From positions 1 to 21,701 of IMG/VR virus record IMGVR_UViG_3300048930_000955: 21,701 nt of DNA, one strand, 5' to 3'. Position 1 is the first letter of the stretch, and each line of letters starts with the position of its first letter. Made by a program: the position numbers and the translations under genes. Below, in pieces: positions 7,078-16,860 of the stretch. This stretch comes from a virus. The notes under the pieces are model-generated. The model was not told the origin of the DNA. It saw only the letters and a program-made list of their open reading frames with translations, and did no database searches.

Positions 7078-7500
7078 ATGGAACTCTCTCTCCCACTCCC
7101 ACCCTCGGCCAATCACTACTACCGGCGCGTCGGCCGCGCGACGCTGATCAGTCGCGCCGGACGTGAGTATCGCACCGGCGTGAAGAGGGCGTTGCTGGCC
7201 ATGGGCGCTCCATCCGTGACGGGCCCCCTCACGGTGTTGGTGACGGTGTACCCGCCAGATCGGAGGCGTCGCGACCTCGACAACCTTCTCAAATGCCTGC
7301 TCGACTCGCTTCAGCACGGAGGGCTCTACCGAGATGACAGCATGATCGATCGGATCGACATCCGCCGCGGCCCATGCACGCGGGGGGGCGGAGTGCATGT
7401 GGCAGTTCATGGGCAGGACAGTACGAATGACCACGGCTTAGTGAGGTTGCGCGAGGCGAGCCGAGGTCAGGCGGGGTACGGACCGGTGTGGCCCGGCTAG
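7078..7500 (+). CDS. rusA: RusA-family Holliday junction resolvase, 3' end within an array
   Basis: This 140-residue protein matches RusA: LPLPPSANHYYRR at the N-terminus, then RRRDLDNLLKCLLDSLQHGGLYRDDSMIDRI, which carries the Asp cluster of the family active site (D66, D68 and D87). RusA is a small dimeric nuclease that resolves four-way junctions. The ATG at 7078 lies directly after array 3, and an in-frame ATG at 7009 would only translate array sequence, so the later start is preferred. The protein reads into array 4: from about residue 121 the frame follows NNNGG units (ending YGPVWPG) to the TAG at 7498-7500, so the last residues may be unconserved. Residues 100-120 (TRGGGVHVAVHG) look normal. 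It should work with the ATPase, DUF669 and helicase proteins around it. Confidence 0.85.
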   Translation: MELSLPLPPSANHYYRRVGRATLISRAGREYRTGVKRALLAMGAPSVTGPLTVLVTVYPPDRRRRDLDNLLKCLLDSLQHGGLYRDDSMIDRIDIRRGPCTRGGGVHVAVHGQDSTNDHGLVRLREASRGQAGYGPVWPG

Positions 7501-7580
7501 GCGCGGCGTGGCATGGCTGGATCTGGCGCGGCCTGGAGTGGCACGGTGCTGCTAGGCCCGGCAGGGCTCGGATTGGCGTG
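7441..7580 (+). repeat. Pentanucleotide array 4 (NNNGG), 28 units, overlaps the rusA end
   Basis: GG falls at 5-base spacing from 7445 to 7576 in about 23 of 27 units, with units such as catgg, cgcgg, cctgg and attgg. It includes the last 20 codons and the stop of the RusA gene and ends just before the stem-loop ahead of the helicase gene. The longest of the four arrays. Confidence 0.85.
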
Positions 7581-7582
7581 AG

Positions 7583-7610
7583 CGCCGGCGCGGCGAAAGC
7601 CGCGTCGGCG
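7583..7610 (+). promoter_or_regulatory. GC-rich stem-loop with GAAA tetraloop ahead of the helicase start
   Basis: A 12-bp stem (7583-7594 paired with 7599-7610, one G-T pair) closes a GAAA loop. Its 3' arm includes GGCGG, the nearest thing to a ribosome-binding site for the helicase ATG at 7617. It could hide that site when folded or act as a weak terminator after the array. Confidence 0.6.
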
Positions 7611-7616
7611 GATTGA

Positions 7617-8735
7617 ATGCAACTGCGACCCTATCAAGCCGAAGCGGTGGAGGCGATCTACCACCACCTGCGCACCCGCGACGACAACCCGTGCGTCGTG
7701 CTCCCGACCGGATCTGGCAAGACGCCGCTGATCGCGACGATCTGCCGCGACGCCGTCGGCCACTGGAACGGACGCGTTGTCATCCTCGCTCACGTCAAGG
7801 AGCTCCTCGAGCAGACCGCCGAGAAGCTCCGGGTCATCGCGCCCGACCTGCCCGTGGGCATCTACTCGGCGGGGCTCAAGCGCAAGGACCTGGGATACAG
7901 CGCCACCGTCGCTGGTATCCAGAGCATCTGGAAGAAGGCGTGCGACCTGGGGCCCGTGGATCTGATCATCGTCGATGAGGCGCACATGGTCCCCGCCGAG
8001 GACGACGGGATGTACCGCCAGTTCATCGCTGACGCCAAGGTGGTGAACCCCAACGTCCGGATCATCGGGCTGACCGCCACGCCGTATCGCATGAAGTCCG
8101 GCTCGATCTGCGCCGCCGAGAACATCCTCAACCACGTCTGCTACGAAGTCGGCGTCCGCGAGCTGATCGTGCAGGGATTCCTGTCGCCGCTCAAGACCAA
8201 GGCGGGCCTGCAGAAGATCAGCACCGACGACCTGCACGTCCGCGCCGGCGAGTTCGTCGCCAGCGAGGTCGAGGACCTCATGGACAAGGATGGGCTGGTC
8301 GAGGGCGCGTGCGCTGAGATCGCCGAGCACACCAAGGACCGCTGCGCCACGCTGATCTTCTCGTCGGGCATCCGCCCCCCCAACCACGGGCAGCACCTCG
8401 TGGATGTGCTCAAGGCCAAGCACGGCATCGAGTGCGGCTTCGTCACCGGAGACACGCCCAAGGCGCCCGCCGCGCGATCCCGAACCGCTACCGCGCGGGC
8501 GAAGAAGAAGCAACGCAAGGCCGCAACCGCCGCGACACGCGCGCCGAAAGGACGCAAGCCCAAGCGCAAGCGTCACACCCGCGCGGGCGGCGCAGCCGCC
8601 TTGTTCCGAACGGTTCGGAGCGTGATCCGAACCACCGGGAACACGCTCCGCGAAGTTGGGAACATGCTCCAAGCGGCCCGGAGCGTGTTCCAAATCGGTT
8701 GGAGCCTGTTCCACTTGATTCGGAATGTTCTTTGA
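7617..8735 (+). pseudogene. DEAD/DEAH-type DNA helicase, C-terminal half lost
   Basis: The protein has helicase motifs: QLRPYQAEAV (Q-like motif) at the start, Walker A GSGKT at residues 32-36, DEAH at 120-123 (VDLIIVDEAH) and motif III GLTATP around 151-156. The frame continues through CATLIFSSGI and IECGFVTGDTPKA, the first part of the second RecA-like domain. A UvrB-like family member would continue with ERF..YLCN, a GRxxR motif and about 150 residues more, but from about base 8466 the frame reads Lys/Arg/Ala-rich low-complexity sequence (KKKQRKAATA) and then the 21-bp repeat array. Motifs V and VI are absent, so it should not unwind DNA. The start follows the stem-loop and array 4. The breakpoint marks the left edge of the inserted block. 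Confidence 0.8.
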
Positions 8736-8796
8736 CTGAAGTGGAGCCCATTCCAAGCCGATGGGAGACAAGTCCGAGCGATTCAGAACCAAGCGG
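8596..8796. repeat. 21-bp-period array of 12-bp palindromes, ten units
   Basis: Palindrome-like 12-mers recur every 21 bases at 8596, 8617, 8638, 8659, 8680, 8701, 8722, 8743, 8764 and 8785. The best members are GGAACACGCTCC (8638), GGAACATGCTCC (8659) and GGAGCGTGTTCC (8680), with consensus near GGAACATGTTCC, which is its own reverse complement. The units at 8638 and 8680 are exact reverse complements. The edge units at 8596 and 8785 are half-matches. The 9-base gaps between palindromes vary. The 21-base step equals about two helical turns, so all units face the same side of the DNA. Confidence 0.85.
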
Positions 8797-8811
8797 CGCG
8801 GCTCGCCGCTG

Positions 8812-8832
8812 GAGCGGGGCCGTTCCCCGCTC
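8812..8832. other. Hairpin just upstream of the first YIP gene
   Basis: A perfect 8-bp stem (GAGCGGGG at 8812-8819, CCCCGCTC at 8825-8832) closes a 5-base loop. It has no T-run. It lies 30 bases before the start of the 8862 gene. Confidence 0.45.
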
Positions 8833-8861
8833 AGGAATCATCGGCATTCGGAGGCTCGAAC

Positions 8862-9545
8862 ATGGCACGCGGAACCAGCAACTACATCCCCCGGCCCGAC
8901 GGCGATTTTACGGCGTGGGCGCAGCACTACTACGACGCCGTGGAGAAGTGGTACAGCGTCCAGGGGTTTGATAAAGAACTTCTGGCGGCCTTGAAGAAGG
9001 CTCTTGATACCTGGCAATCGCTCTATCCCGCGCACGTGACGGCGCAGCAGCGCGCCGAAGGGGCGCGGCAGGCGAAGGACCAAGCCCGAGCGGAGCTAGA
9101 GCGGGAGATTCGCCCCGTGACCAACTTCGTGCAGGGGTACCCCAAGACGACGGATGCCGACCGGGCCGAGATCGGGATCACCGTGCGCGACACGAGCAAG
9201 ACCCCAAGCCCGACGCCGACGACGCGCCCGCTGGTGAGCGTCGAGGGCGGATCGCGGCTGACGCACGAACTGCGCTTGGTGGATGAAGGCTCACCGACGC
9301 GGCGCGGTAAGCCCGAGGGCGTGGCGGGCGCAGAGGTGTGGGTGAAGTTGATCGACGCGGGCCAGCCCGCGCCGACGGACCCGAGCGTCCTGTCGTTCCT
9401 GACCATGACCACCCGCCCGACACTCCGCACCGACTTCCGCGCCGCCGACGGCGGAAAGACGGCGGTCTACATGCTCCGCTGGGTCAACACCCGCGGCGAA
9501 AAGGGGCCGTGGTCGGACGTGACGACGGCGACGGTGGCGGCATAA
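8862..9545 (+). CDS. Uncharacterised YIP-type protein, FN3/Ig-like C-terminus (paralogue A)
   Basis: This 227-residue protein shares a clear pattern with the 12972 gene: N-terminal SNYIPRPDGDFTAWAQHYYDAV, a helical middle with AHVTAQQRAEGARQAKDQARAELEREIRPV, then GITVRDTSKTP, and a C-terminal beta domain with WVKLIDAGQPAPTDPS, DGGKTAVYMLRWVNTRGEKGPWS. The last part has the W..P..G.W pattern of fibronectin or Ig-like sandwiches. The family is known to me as uncharacterised and widespread in several phyla. The protein has no signal peptide or membrane segment. The ATG at 8862 is preceded by CGGAGG at 8849-8854. Its stop lies 6 bases before the stop of the opposite-strand WG gene. Its neighbours are host-like, so it probably came with the inserted block. 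Confidence 0.8.
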   Translation: MARGTSNYIPRPDGDFTAWAQHYYDAVEKWYSVQGFDKELLAALKKALDTWQSLYPAHVTAQQRAEGARQAKDQARAELEREIRPVTNFVQGYPKTTDADRAEIGITVRDTSKTPSPTPTTRPLVSVEGGSRLTHELRLVDEGSPTRRGKPEGVAGAEVWVKLIDAGQPAPTDPSVLSFLTMTTRPTLRTDFRAADGGKTAVYMLRWVNTRGEKGPWSDVTTATVAA

Positions 9546-10282
9546 GCCGCTTCACTTACCAAATCGGCTGCCGGCGACAATAACGCGGGCCACAGCACCA
9601 TTGCTCTTGATGAGCACGCGATCCCCGGAGAGGGTTTCCGCATACGCGGTCCCGTTGTAGAACGGCTCAACGTTTGCGAATCGCTCGGCGTAGGCATCGC
9701 GTCCGTCGCGCAGAACATGGAACCATCCGCGAGCATCGCGGGCGCGGGCGTAACCCTTGTGGAATACGTCAAGGTCGATGAAGCGATGAGCGTGGAGCGG
9801 GCGACCGTCCCATTCGACGTGACCGCACAGACCGTCATCGGCAAAGCGGACAACGGCGGCGCGTTCGCGGTAGTCGCCTGCGTAAAGGTGACCGCTGATA
9901 CCGACACGCCGACCGTCGGTGTCGATGTGCGTGTACAAGCCGTCGGTTCCGCGAATGGCGCAGCGGCACTCTTGGAAGTTCCCGCACCAGTCGTAGCGTT
10001 CTGAGTAGACCGGCGAACCGTCCAAGCGAATGTGCAGCCACCCTCGCCCCGCTTCTTCAACCGCCGCGAGCCCGTCGTAAAAGCCCCATGCCTCATGAAA
10101 GCGAGCCGGATAGACGGGCAAACCGTGGGCATCAATGTGAAACGCGCCGGTTCGGTCCTGCACAGGAGCGATTCCTGGCTCGTGATACTCGCGGACGAGG
10201 CCAAAGCGTGATTCGTAGAGGGGCGCACCACCGACAACGTGATGCGTGCCATCGGCGGAGACTTGGGCAAGCCGCCACGGGT

Positions 10283-12631
<2,349 letters not shown>

Positions 12632-12971
12632 GGCCCCAAGAGTAGGGAACGTCTGGAATAGCGGACACGAAAGCACCTGACGAGGCGGTTGGAGTGGCAG
12701 ACAAGCCGCGCGAGCGGCTGTTCTCTTGGCCCGGAGAGGTGCGGAGAGGGCGGCACGCCCTCTCTGCATCAGCGGCCAGACTACTTACAGAGGATGCGGG
12801 GCGCTCCAACTCGCCCGGCAATCTGCCCGAATTCTCTGCGCGCTCGTGAAGTCGGTACCCGCGATCGTCGATGCCATGAAAAGTGTCCGCCGCGTGCCGA
12901 TTGACGGCTCGGGTAGCGGTTGGACGTGTTCACGAGCGAGCCGCCGAATCCATTGATGGAGACTCTGAATC
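12632..12971. other. 340-base intergenic region with divergent start sites and a hairpin
   Basis: The region separates the start of the - strand fusion gene from the start of the second YIP gene, so it should hold divergent promoters. One strong hairpin is present: 12741-12752 pairs with 12756-12767 with a single mismatch and a GCA loop. No gene is supported. I see no clear -10 or -35 pair. No NNNGG array or 21-bp repeat is present here. Confidence 0.5.
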
Positions 12972-13631
12972 ATGGCTGACTACATTCCTGGCCCCGATGC
13001 GAACTTTCAGGCGTGGCAATCCAACTTCGTGACCTACGCCAACGCCAACCTTGCCGCGCTCGGGCTGACCGCGCCGGACATGGCCCCGATCACCGCCGCG
13101 CAGACCGGCTGGGCGACCGCGTTCCCCGCGCACGTCGCCGCCGTGAACGCCGCCAAGGCCGCCAAGCAGACCAAAGACGAAGCCCGCGCCGCCTATGTCG
13201 CGGTCATTCGCCCGCTCGTGCGCCGCTTGCAGGCGTCCGCCGTGGTGAGCGATGCGGAGAAGGCGTCGCTGGGCATCACCGTTGCTCAGTCCCCGGCACC
13301 GATCGGCCCGCCGACCACCGCGCCGCAGGTTTCCATCGAGTGCGGGATGCGCTTGCAGCAAACCCTTCGCTTCGTGGACTCGGCCACGCCGACCCGCAAG
13401 GCCAAGCCCGCTGGCGCGCTGGGCGTCGAAATCTGGAACAAGGTCGGCACCACGCCGCCCACCGGCGAGGCGGACCTTCGCTTCGTGGCCGTTGATACCA
13501 ACGCGCCGTACGTGATGAACTTCGACTCCGCCGACGGCGGCAAGACCAACTACGTGTGGATGCGCTGGGTGTCCCCCACCGGCGAACGCGGGCCGTGGAG
13601 CGAGCAGGCGCAGGCGACGATTGCGGCGTAA
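12972..13631 (+). CDS. Uncharacterised YIP-type protein, FN3/Ig-like C-terminus (paralogue B)
   Basis: This 219-residue protein parallels paralogue A: ADYIPGPDANFQAWQSNF, a helical Ala/Lys-rich middle with KQTKDEARAAYVAVIRPLVRR, DAEKASLGITVAQSP, and the C-terminal sandwich GVEIWNKVGTTPPTGEADLRFVAV followed by DGGKTNYVWMRWVSPTGERGPWS. The ATG at 12972 has GGAG at 12958-12961, 10 bases before it. The stop is followed by an 11-bp intrinsic terminator at 13659. Both paralogues flank the - strand glycosyltransferase/radical-SAM pair, which suggests that they were duplicated with it or serve as its partners. No signal peptide or membrane segment is seen. The family function is not known to me. Confidence 0.8.
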   Translation: MADYIPGPDANFQAWQSNFVTYANANLAALGLTAPDMAPITAAQTGWATAFPAHVAAVNAAKAAKQTKDEARAAYVAVIRPLVRRLQASAVVSDAEKASLGITVAQSPAPIGPPTTAPQVSIECGMRLQQTLRFVDSATPTRKAKPAGALGVEIWNKVGTTPPTGEADLRFVAVDTNAPYVMNFDSADGGKTNYVWMRWVSPTGERGPWSEQAQATIAA

Positions 13632-13658
13632 GCGTTCGACATATTCCGATTGACTCGA

Positions 13659-13692
13659 AACGCTCTCGCACTTCGCGGGGGCGTTTTCTGTT
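13659..13692 (+). terminator. Intrinsic terminator after paralogue B
   Basis: An 11-bp stem (AACGCTCTCGC at 13659-13669 and GCGGGGGCGTT at 13675-13685, two G-T pairs) closes a 5-base loop and runs into TTTTCTGTT. It stands 28 bases after the stop of paralogue B and directly before the truncated methyltransferase, so the block carries its own transcription stop. Confidence 0.8.
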
Positions 13693-13712
13693 GGGCGCGG
13701 AAGGGAGCGGTT

Positions 13713-14258
13713 TTCGCGGCGTGGTTCGGGAACATCACCCGCGTGCTGATCCCCGGGGGGGGCGGCACGTTCTACATCTGGGGCGGCTACGCCAACTGCG
13801 GTAACTACCCGCCCGTGCTCAAGCGCTGCGAGCTCTACTTCGCCCAGGCGATCATCTGGATCAAGGAGCACCCGGTCCTGACTCGCAAAGACTTCATGGG
13901 CAATCACGAGTGGTGCTTCTACGGCTGGAAGGAAGGCGCTGGGCACCGTTTCTTCGGCCCGGCAAATGTGCCGGATACGTGGAGCATCAAGAAGGTCAAC
14001 CCGCAGAGCATGGTCCACCTCACCGAGAAGCCTGTCGAACTCGCGCGGCGTGCTATCGAGTTCTCGTCGCGCCCCGGCGAGAACGTGCTTGACCTCTTCG
14101 GGGGCAGCGGCTCAACGCTCATCGGTGCGGAGATGACCGGTCGGCACGCATTCCTCATGGAACTCGATGCGCTCTACTGCGATGTCATCGTGCAGCGTTG
14201 GGAGAAGTTCACGGGCCGCAAGGCGGAGCGTTCACCTTCGACGCAGGAGGTTGGATGA
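13713..14258 (+). pseudogene. Phage DNA methyltransferase, N-terminus lost
   Basis: Homology begins at FAAWFGNITRVLIP and continues through YIWGGYANCGNYPPVL, HPVLTRKDFMGNHEWCFYGW, SVKKVNP-like SIKKVNPQSMVHLTEKPVEL, and LDLFGGSGSTLIGAE. The last is the FxGxG SAM-binding motif (motif I) of beta-class amino methyltransferases. In this class the catalytic DPPY motif lies N-terminal to FxGxG, so it is missing here. The open frame can be extended left to 13650, but that part lies within the terminator of paralogue B and is not coding. No suitable start or ribosome site exists, so the gene is broken. Its original partner would be the helicase or a replication gene to the left. It converges on the PD-(D/E)XK-like gene with 5 bases between stops. 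Confidence 0.82.
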
Positions 14259-14263
14259 CGATC

Positions 14264-15226
14264 TCACTCAGCATTTCCGCGAAGCTTGGTCTTGTCCCTT
14301 GCCTCAGCGATGGTCTTGCTTGTGAGAAGCAAGTCGAGCATGGCCCACACTCGTCCATTGGGATAGATGTTGCCAGTCTTGACGACGCGCGGGGGGACGA
14401 TGGCAGGGCCGAGCGTGTAGAGGAAGTGCGGCTCCCAGCGTCCGGGCGTCAGCTCGGGCATCTCCGCATGGATGTCAGTAACGACCTTCCACGCCTCGAT
14501 GTGGTGGATGCTCTGCAGCTGCCCACCGTATCGAAACGCGATGTAGTTCGGTGGCTCCTTGGGCCAGCCCTTTCTGCCGACGTGGTGGAAGTAGCGGCGA
14601 CGGTCGTTGACGATCTCGATCCACGAAAGAGTGGACCACTTCGGAGTACCACCGCCGAGGGAGACGACATAGACGAGGTTCGATTCTTGATTCTGCATCT
14701 TGACGATCCGTTCGAAAAAGGCTCGCAGTTGAGCGAGAAGCCTCTTCTCCGCATGAGTCCCATGCTTGGCGTGTGCAAGGCGAGTGAGTTCACGCCATCC
14801 GAAATGCACCACCGGCACGCCATCGATGTGTCGCTCGACGTGCATACTCGCGAACTCAGGAGTGCATTCGGACATCGCCACCATCGCTCGGAGTCGTCGG
14901 CCGCCCGCCTTGAGCCGTGGCGAGTACAGGGCCAACTGATCCTTGGTGGGTACTTGCCAACCTCTCTTCGCCTCGATGATCACATGCGCTGTGGGGCCGG
15001 TGAGTTCGATGTCGGTGATTCCCTCGCCGCCGGATCGTTCTTGAAGCGCCACACGATCGATGTGGACATCCTCGTTCGGGAAGATAGCCGTCATGATGCC
15101 GCTGCGAAGCGCCGGGCTGTGTGCGAGCGCCCAGCCCAGACTGAAGGTGATGTCGTTTTCCTTGGTTCCAAGCAGCTCAAAGACGCTGGCGATCGGGCGT
15201 CCGTGAAGGGAGAGTTCCGCGTTCAT
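14264..15226 (-). CDS. PD-(D/E)XK-like nuclease, 320 aa
   Basis: Reading leftwards from the ATG at 15226 (a TTG at 15253 is also open), the protein begins VFELLGTKENDITFSLGWALAHSPAL. An acidic residue and a Lys lie in the order expected for the restriction-type active site: D72 in GITDIEL, then E85 and K87 in HVIIEAKRGW, with Q97 as a possible extra contact. That spacing fits PD-(D/E)XK nucleases. The rest has charged helices and a beta-like C-terminus (YIAFRYGGQL). No helicase motifs are present, so it would be a single-subunit nuclease. It converges on the truncated methyltransferase with 5 bases between stop codons, but the pair is not proven to be a restriction-modification set, since the methyltransferase is broken. 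A role in phage competition is likely. No strong ribosome site is visible. Confidence 0.65.
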   Translation of the reverse strand: MNAELSLHGRPIASVFELLGTKENDITFSLGWALAHSPALRSGIMTAIFPNEDVHIDRVALQERSGGEGITDIELTGPTAHVIIEAKRGWQVPTKDQLALYSPRLKAGGRRLRAMVAMSECTPEFASMHVERHIDGVPVVHFGWRELTRLAHAKHGTHAEKRLLAQLRAFFERIVKMQNQESNLVYVVSLGGGTPKWSTLSWIEIVNDRRRYFHHVGRKGWPKEPPNYIAFRYGGQLQSIHHIEAWKVVTDIHAEMPELTPGRWEPHFLYTLGPAIVPPRVVKTGNIYPNGRVWAMLDLLLTSKTIAEARDKTKLRGNAE

Positions 15227-15313
15227 CTGCCGAAGAGTACGGGCACTGTCCAACCGAAGAAGCGCCCCGGAGCGGGACCGGGGCGGGCTGAATCTCGGGC
15301 GTCGGGATACCGC

Positions 15314-15583
15314 TCAGGGCTCGTATGGCGCGGGGAGGAGGCCGTCGGTCGCTTCGTCCCATTCAAGGGCGTAGCGCTCTGCGATGTCCTCGAGGTCGTG
15401 CTCGGTGAGATAGTCGGCCGTCTTGCGCTCTTGGCAGGCGGCAACAGCCCGCGCCAGGTCCGTCCATTCCTCGATGGTGAGCATCCGGTCCTGCCGTGCG
15501 CCGAGGAGGTACAGGGCGGCCTGCAGCACGGCATCGAGTTGGGCTTGGGTCGGCGCGGGCTGCGGGGCGGGGGTGGCGCTCAT
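15314..15583 (-). CDS. Small unknown protein, 89 aa
   Basis: I do not recognise this family. The protein has an Ala/Pro-rich N-terminal tail, then helices such as AQLDAVLQAALYLLGARQDRM, TIEEWTDLARAVAAC and DLEDIAERYALEWDEA. It has a single Cys and no metal motif. The start (complement of 15581-15583) is 3 bases after the stop of the HARE-HTH gene, so the two are probably translated together. It may be a small helical partner protein. Confidence 0.65.
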   Translation of the reverse strand: MSATPAPQPAPTQAQLDAVLQAALYLLGARQDRMLTIEEWTDLARAVAACQERKTADYLTEHDLEDIAERYALEWDEATDGLLPAPYEP

Positions 15584-15586
15584 GGC

Positions 15587-16126
15587 TCAGGCTCCCTTCC
15601 CCGCGACGAAGACGCCGCGTTCGTGCTTCTTGAAGCGAGCGGCGGTGCCCTTGGCGGCGATCTCGCGGATGATGGCGGCGTAGAGCGTGGCCTCGGGGGT
15701 CTTGCCGCCGGGGCTCGTCCACAGACCCTTGGCCTCCATCGCGGCGATCATCTCCTTGGCCCGCATGGGGACCTCGGACGCGGCGAGCACCTGGGCCGCC
15801 GCGTCGAGGGCGCTGATCCGCTTGGCCTTCGGTTCCTTCGCGGGCTTCGGGGCCTTGGGCGTCTTGGGGGCTTTGGCCTTCTTGCCCTTGGCGGACGCAT
15901 CGACGGCCGCGTTGTTGGCGACCTCCTTGGCGGTGGGGACTTCGTGGTCCTGCTTCCCGTCCGCCAGCCGGTTGTTGATCTCCGCGAGCGCCGCCTTGCG
16001 GAGGCGCTCGGTCTTGGCGGACGCCGTGGCGGGCGGGGCGGTCTTCGCGGTCTTGCGCGCCTTCCACGCGTCGCTCATCTCGTTCTTGACCTTGCCCATG
16101 TTCTTGATCGTGCCTTTGCGAGCCAT
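15587..16126 (-). CDS. HARE-HTH domain protein, 179 aa
   Basis: Residues 104-177 form a HARE-HTH (winged helix) domain: [34 protein letters not shown], then [16 protein letters not shown] and [14 protein letters not shown]. The N-terminal 100 residues are Lys/Ala/Pro-rich and disordered, with repeated KAPKT/KPAKE-type segments. HARE-HTH domains occur in restriction endonucleases, chromatin proteins and RNA polymerase delta subunit, where they bind DNA or methylated DNA. The start follows AAGGAG, 7-8 bases away, as in neighbouring small genes. The stop is followed 3 bases later by the 89-aa gene. A role in regulating or guarding the element is plausible. Confidence 0.8.
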   Translation of the reverse strand: MARKGTIKNMGKVKNEMSDAWKARKTAKTAPPATASAKTERLRKAALAEINNRLADGKQDHEVPTAKEVANNAAVDASAKGKKAKAPKTPKAPKPAKEPKAKRISALDAAAQVLAASEVPMRAKEMIAAMEAKGLWTSPGGKTPEATLYAAIIREIAAKGTAARFKKHERGVFVAGKGA

Positions 16127-16185
16127 GTGAAACTCCTTCTGTCTGGTGCGGAATCCCGTCGCACGCTGCGGCGGGGAAGCGTGGC

Positions 16186-16205
16186 CGTCGCGGTTCCCCG
16201 CGACG
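16186..16205 (-). terminator. Hairpin between the 94-aa gene and the HARE-HTH gene
   Basis: An 8-bp perfect stem (CGTCGCGG, 16186-16193, with CCGCGACG, 16198-16205) closes a TTCC loop. It lies in the 93-base spacer between 16127 and 16219. No T-run follows on the - strand. Confidence 0.4.
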
Positions 16206-16219
16206 CCGCGTGGCGTGTG

Positions 16220-16504
16220 TCAGCAGCCCGCGATGCGTTCGATCTCGCTAAGGACTTCGTGGACCATCGAGTTGGTGGCGGCGGCCCGGCCCCGGCGGTC
16301 GGTGCCGTAGACCACCTTGGCGACCTCGGCGGCCTTCGCGTAGCGGCTCTCGCGATCCTCGTCGCGGGCGATGTGCGCGATGCAAATGTCCTGCCTGCCC
16401 GCGTGGCGGGTGTGCTGCTCGATGGTCACTTCCGCACCGCGCTCGGTGCGGCGGATGCTGATGTCTTGGTCGATGCCCTCGATCACGATCGTCTTGATGG
16501 TCAT
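16220..16504 (-). CDS. Small unknown protein, 94 aa
   Basis: I do not recognise this family. It opens with strands (MTIKTIVIEGIDQDISIRR, GAEVTIEQH), continues through a His/Arg-rich segment (HTRHAGRQDICIAHIARDE) and ends in helices (SRYAKAAEVAKVVYG, NSMVHEVLSEIERIAGC). The AAGGAG leader before its ATG is nearly identical to that of the next gene upstream. The compact alpha/beta layout and low hydrophobicity suggest a soluble small protein. It is the third gene of a - strand set of small accessory genes. Confidence 0.65.
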   Translation of the reverse strand: MTIKTIVIEGIDQDISIRRTERGAEVTIEQHTRHAGRQDICIAHIARDEDRESRYAKAAEVAKVVYGTDRRGRAAATNSMVHEVLSEIERIAGC

Positions 16505-16534
16505 GGCGTTGCTCCTTGCGGTTGGTGGTTCTGG

Positions 16535-16798
16535 TCACTCGGCGTCGTTCAGAAAGGCCTCGACGTGCTCGGGGTCCATGTTGCTGAGGAACCCGACCAG
16601 GTCGATCAGGTCGCTGCGGACCTTCCCGAGGCTTCCCGCAAAGCCCCAGTTGCGAGGGTCGGCCTTCGCGCCCTCGGCGTGCTTATCGAGTTCCATCTGC
16701 AGCACGTCCATCAGGCGGGCGATGTCGTTGCGGCGTGCGGCGTAGGTCTCGGCGGCGGTGGGTTCGGGCTTGGTGGTCTTGGGTGTGCGCTTCGTCAT
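16535..16798 (-). CDS. Small unknown protein, 87 aa
   Basis: I do not recognise this family. The sequence has a basic N-terminal tail (TKRTPKTTKPEP) followed by two helices (YAARRNDIARLMDVLQMELDKHAEG, SLGKVRSDLIDLVGFLSNMDP) and an acidic end. It looks like a helical hairpin. The ATG at 16798 has AAGGAG 8 bases upstream, in a leader of near-identical sequence to that of the 16504 gene. Its stop overlaps that gene's leader region, with 30 bases between stop and next start. Confidence 0.65.
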   Translation of the reverse strand: MTKRTPKTTKPEPTAAETYAARRNDIARLMDVLQMELDKHAEGAKADPRNWGFAGSLGKVRSDLIDLVGFLSNMDPEHVEAFLNDAE

Positions 16799-16837
16799 GG
16801 TCGTGCTCCTTTGGGTTGGTGGTCTCTGGTAAACAGC

Positions 16838-16860
16838 GAAGCCCGCATTTCGCGGGCTTC
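16838..16860 (-). terminator. Perfect 9-bp hairpin overlapping the stop of the 116-aa gene
   Basis: GAAGCCCGC (16838-16846) pairs with GCGGGCTTC (16852-16860) over a 5-base loop. On the - strand it begins inside the stop codon of the 16859 gene and is followed by GCTGTTTACC, a weak T-rich run, before the next gene's leader. Confidence 0.65.

Noticed and set aside
8471-8503. Possible helicase continuation by frameshift (NRYRAGE in the next frame)
   Set aside because: The short match could be a decayed helicase motif, but nothing recognisable follows it, so I keep a simple breakpoint at about 8466.
7497-8971. Apparent heptad-repeat (P-x-x-x-E-x-x) proteins on both strands
   Set aside because: The pattern appears on both strands because the 21-bp units are palindromic, so it is explained by DNA-level repeats. 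I treat it as an array rather than as a gene, but a translated product on one strand is not formally excluded.
14198-15226. Restriction-modification pair of methyltransferase and PD-(D/E)XK nuclease
   Set aside because: The methyltransferase has phage-type layout and is truncated; convergent order is unlike most restriction-modification pairs. Neighbourhood alone is not enough.
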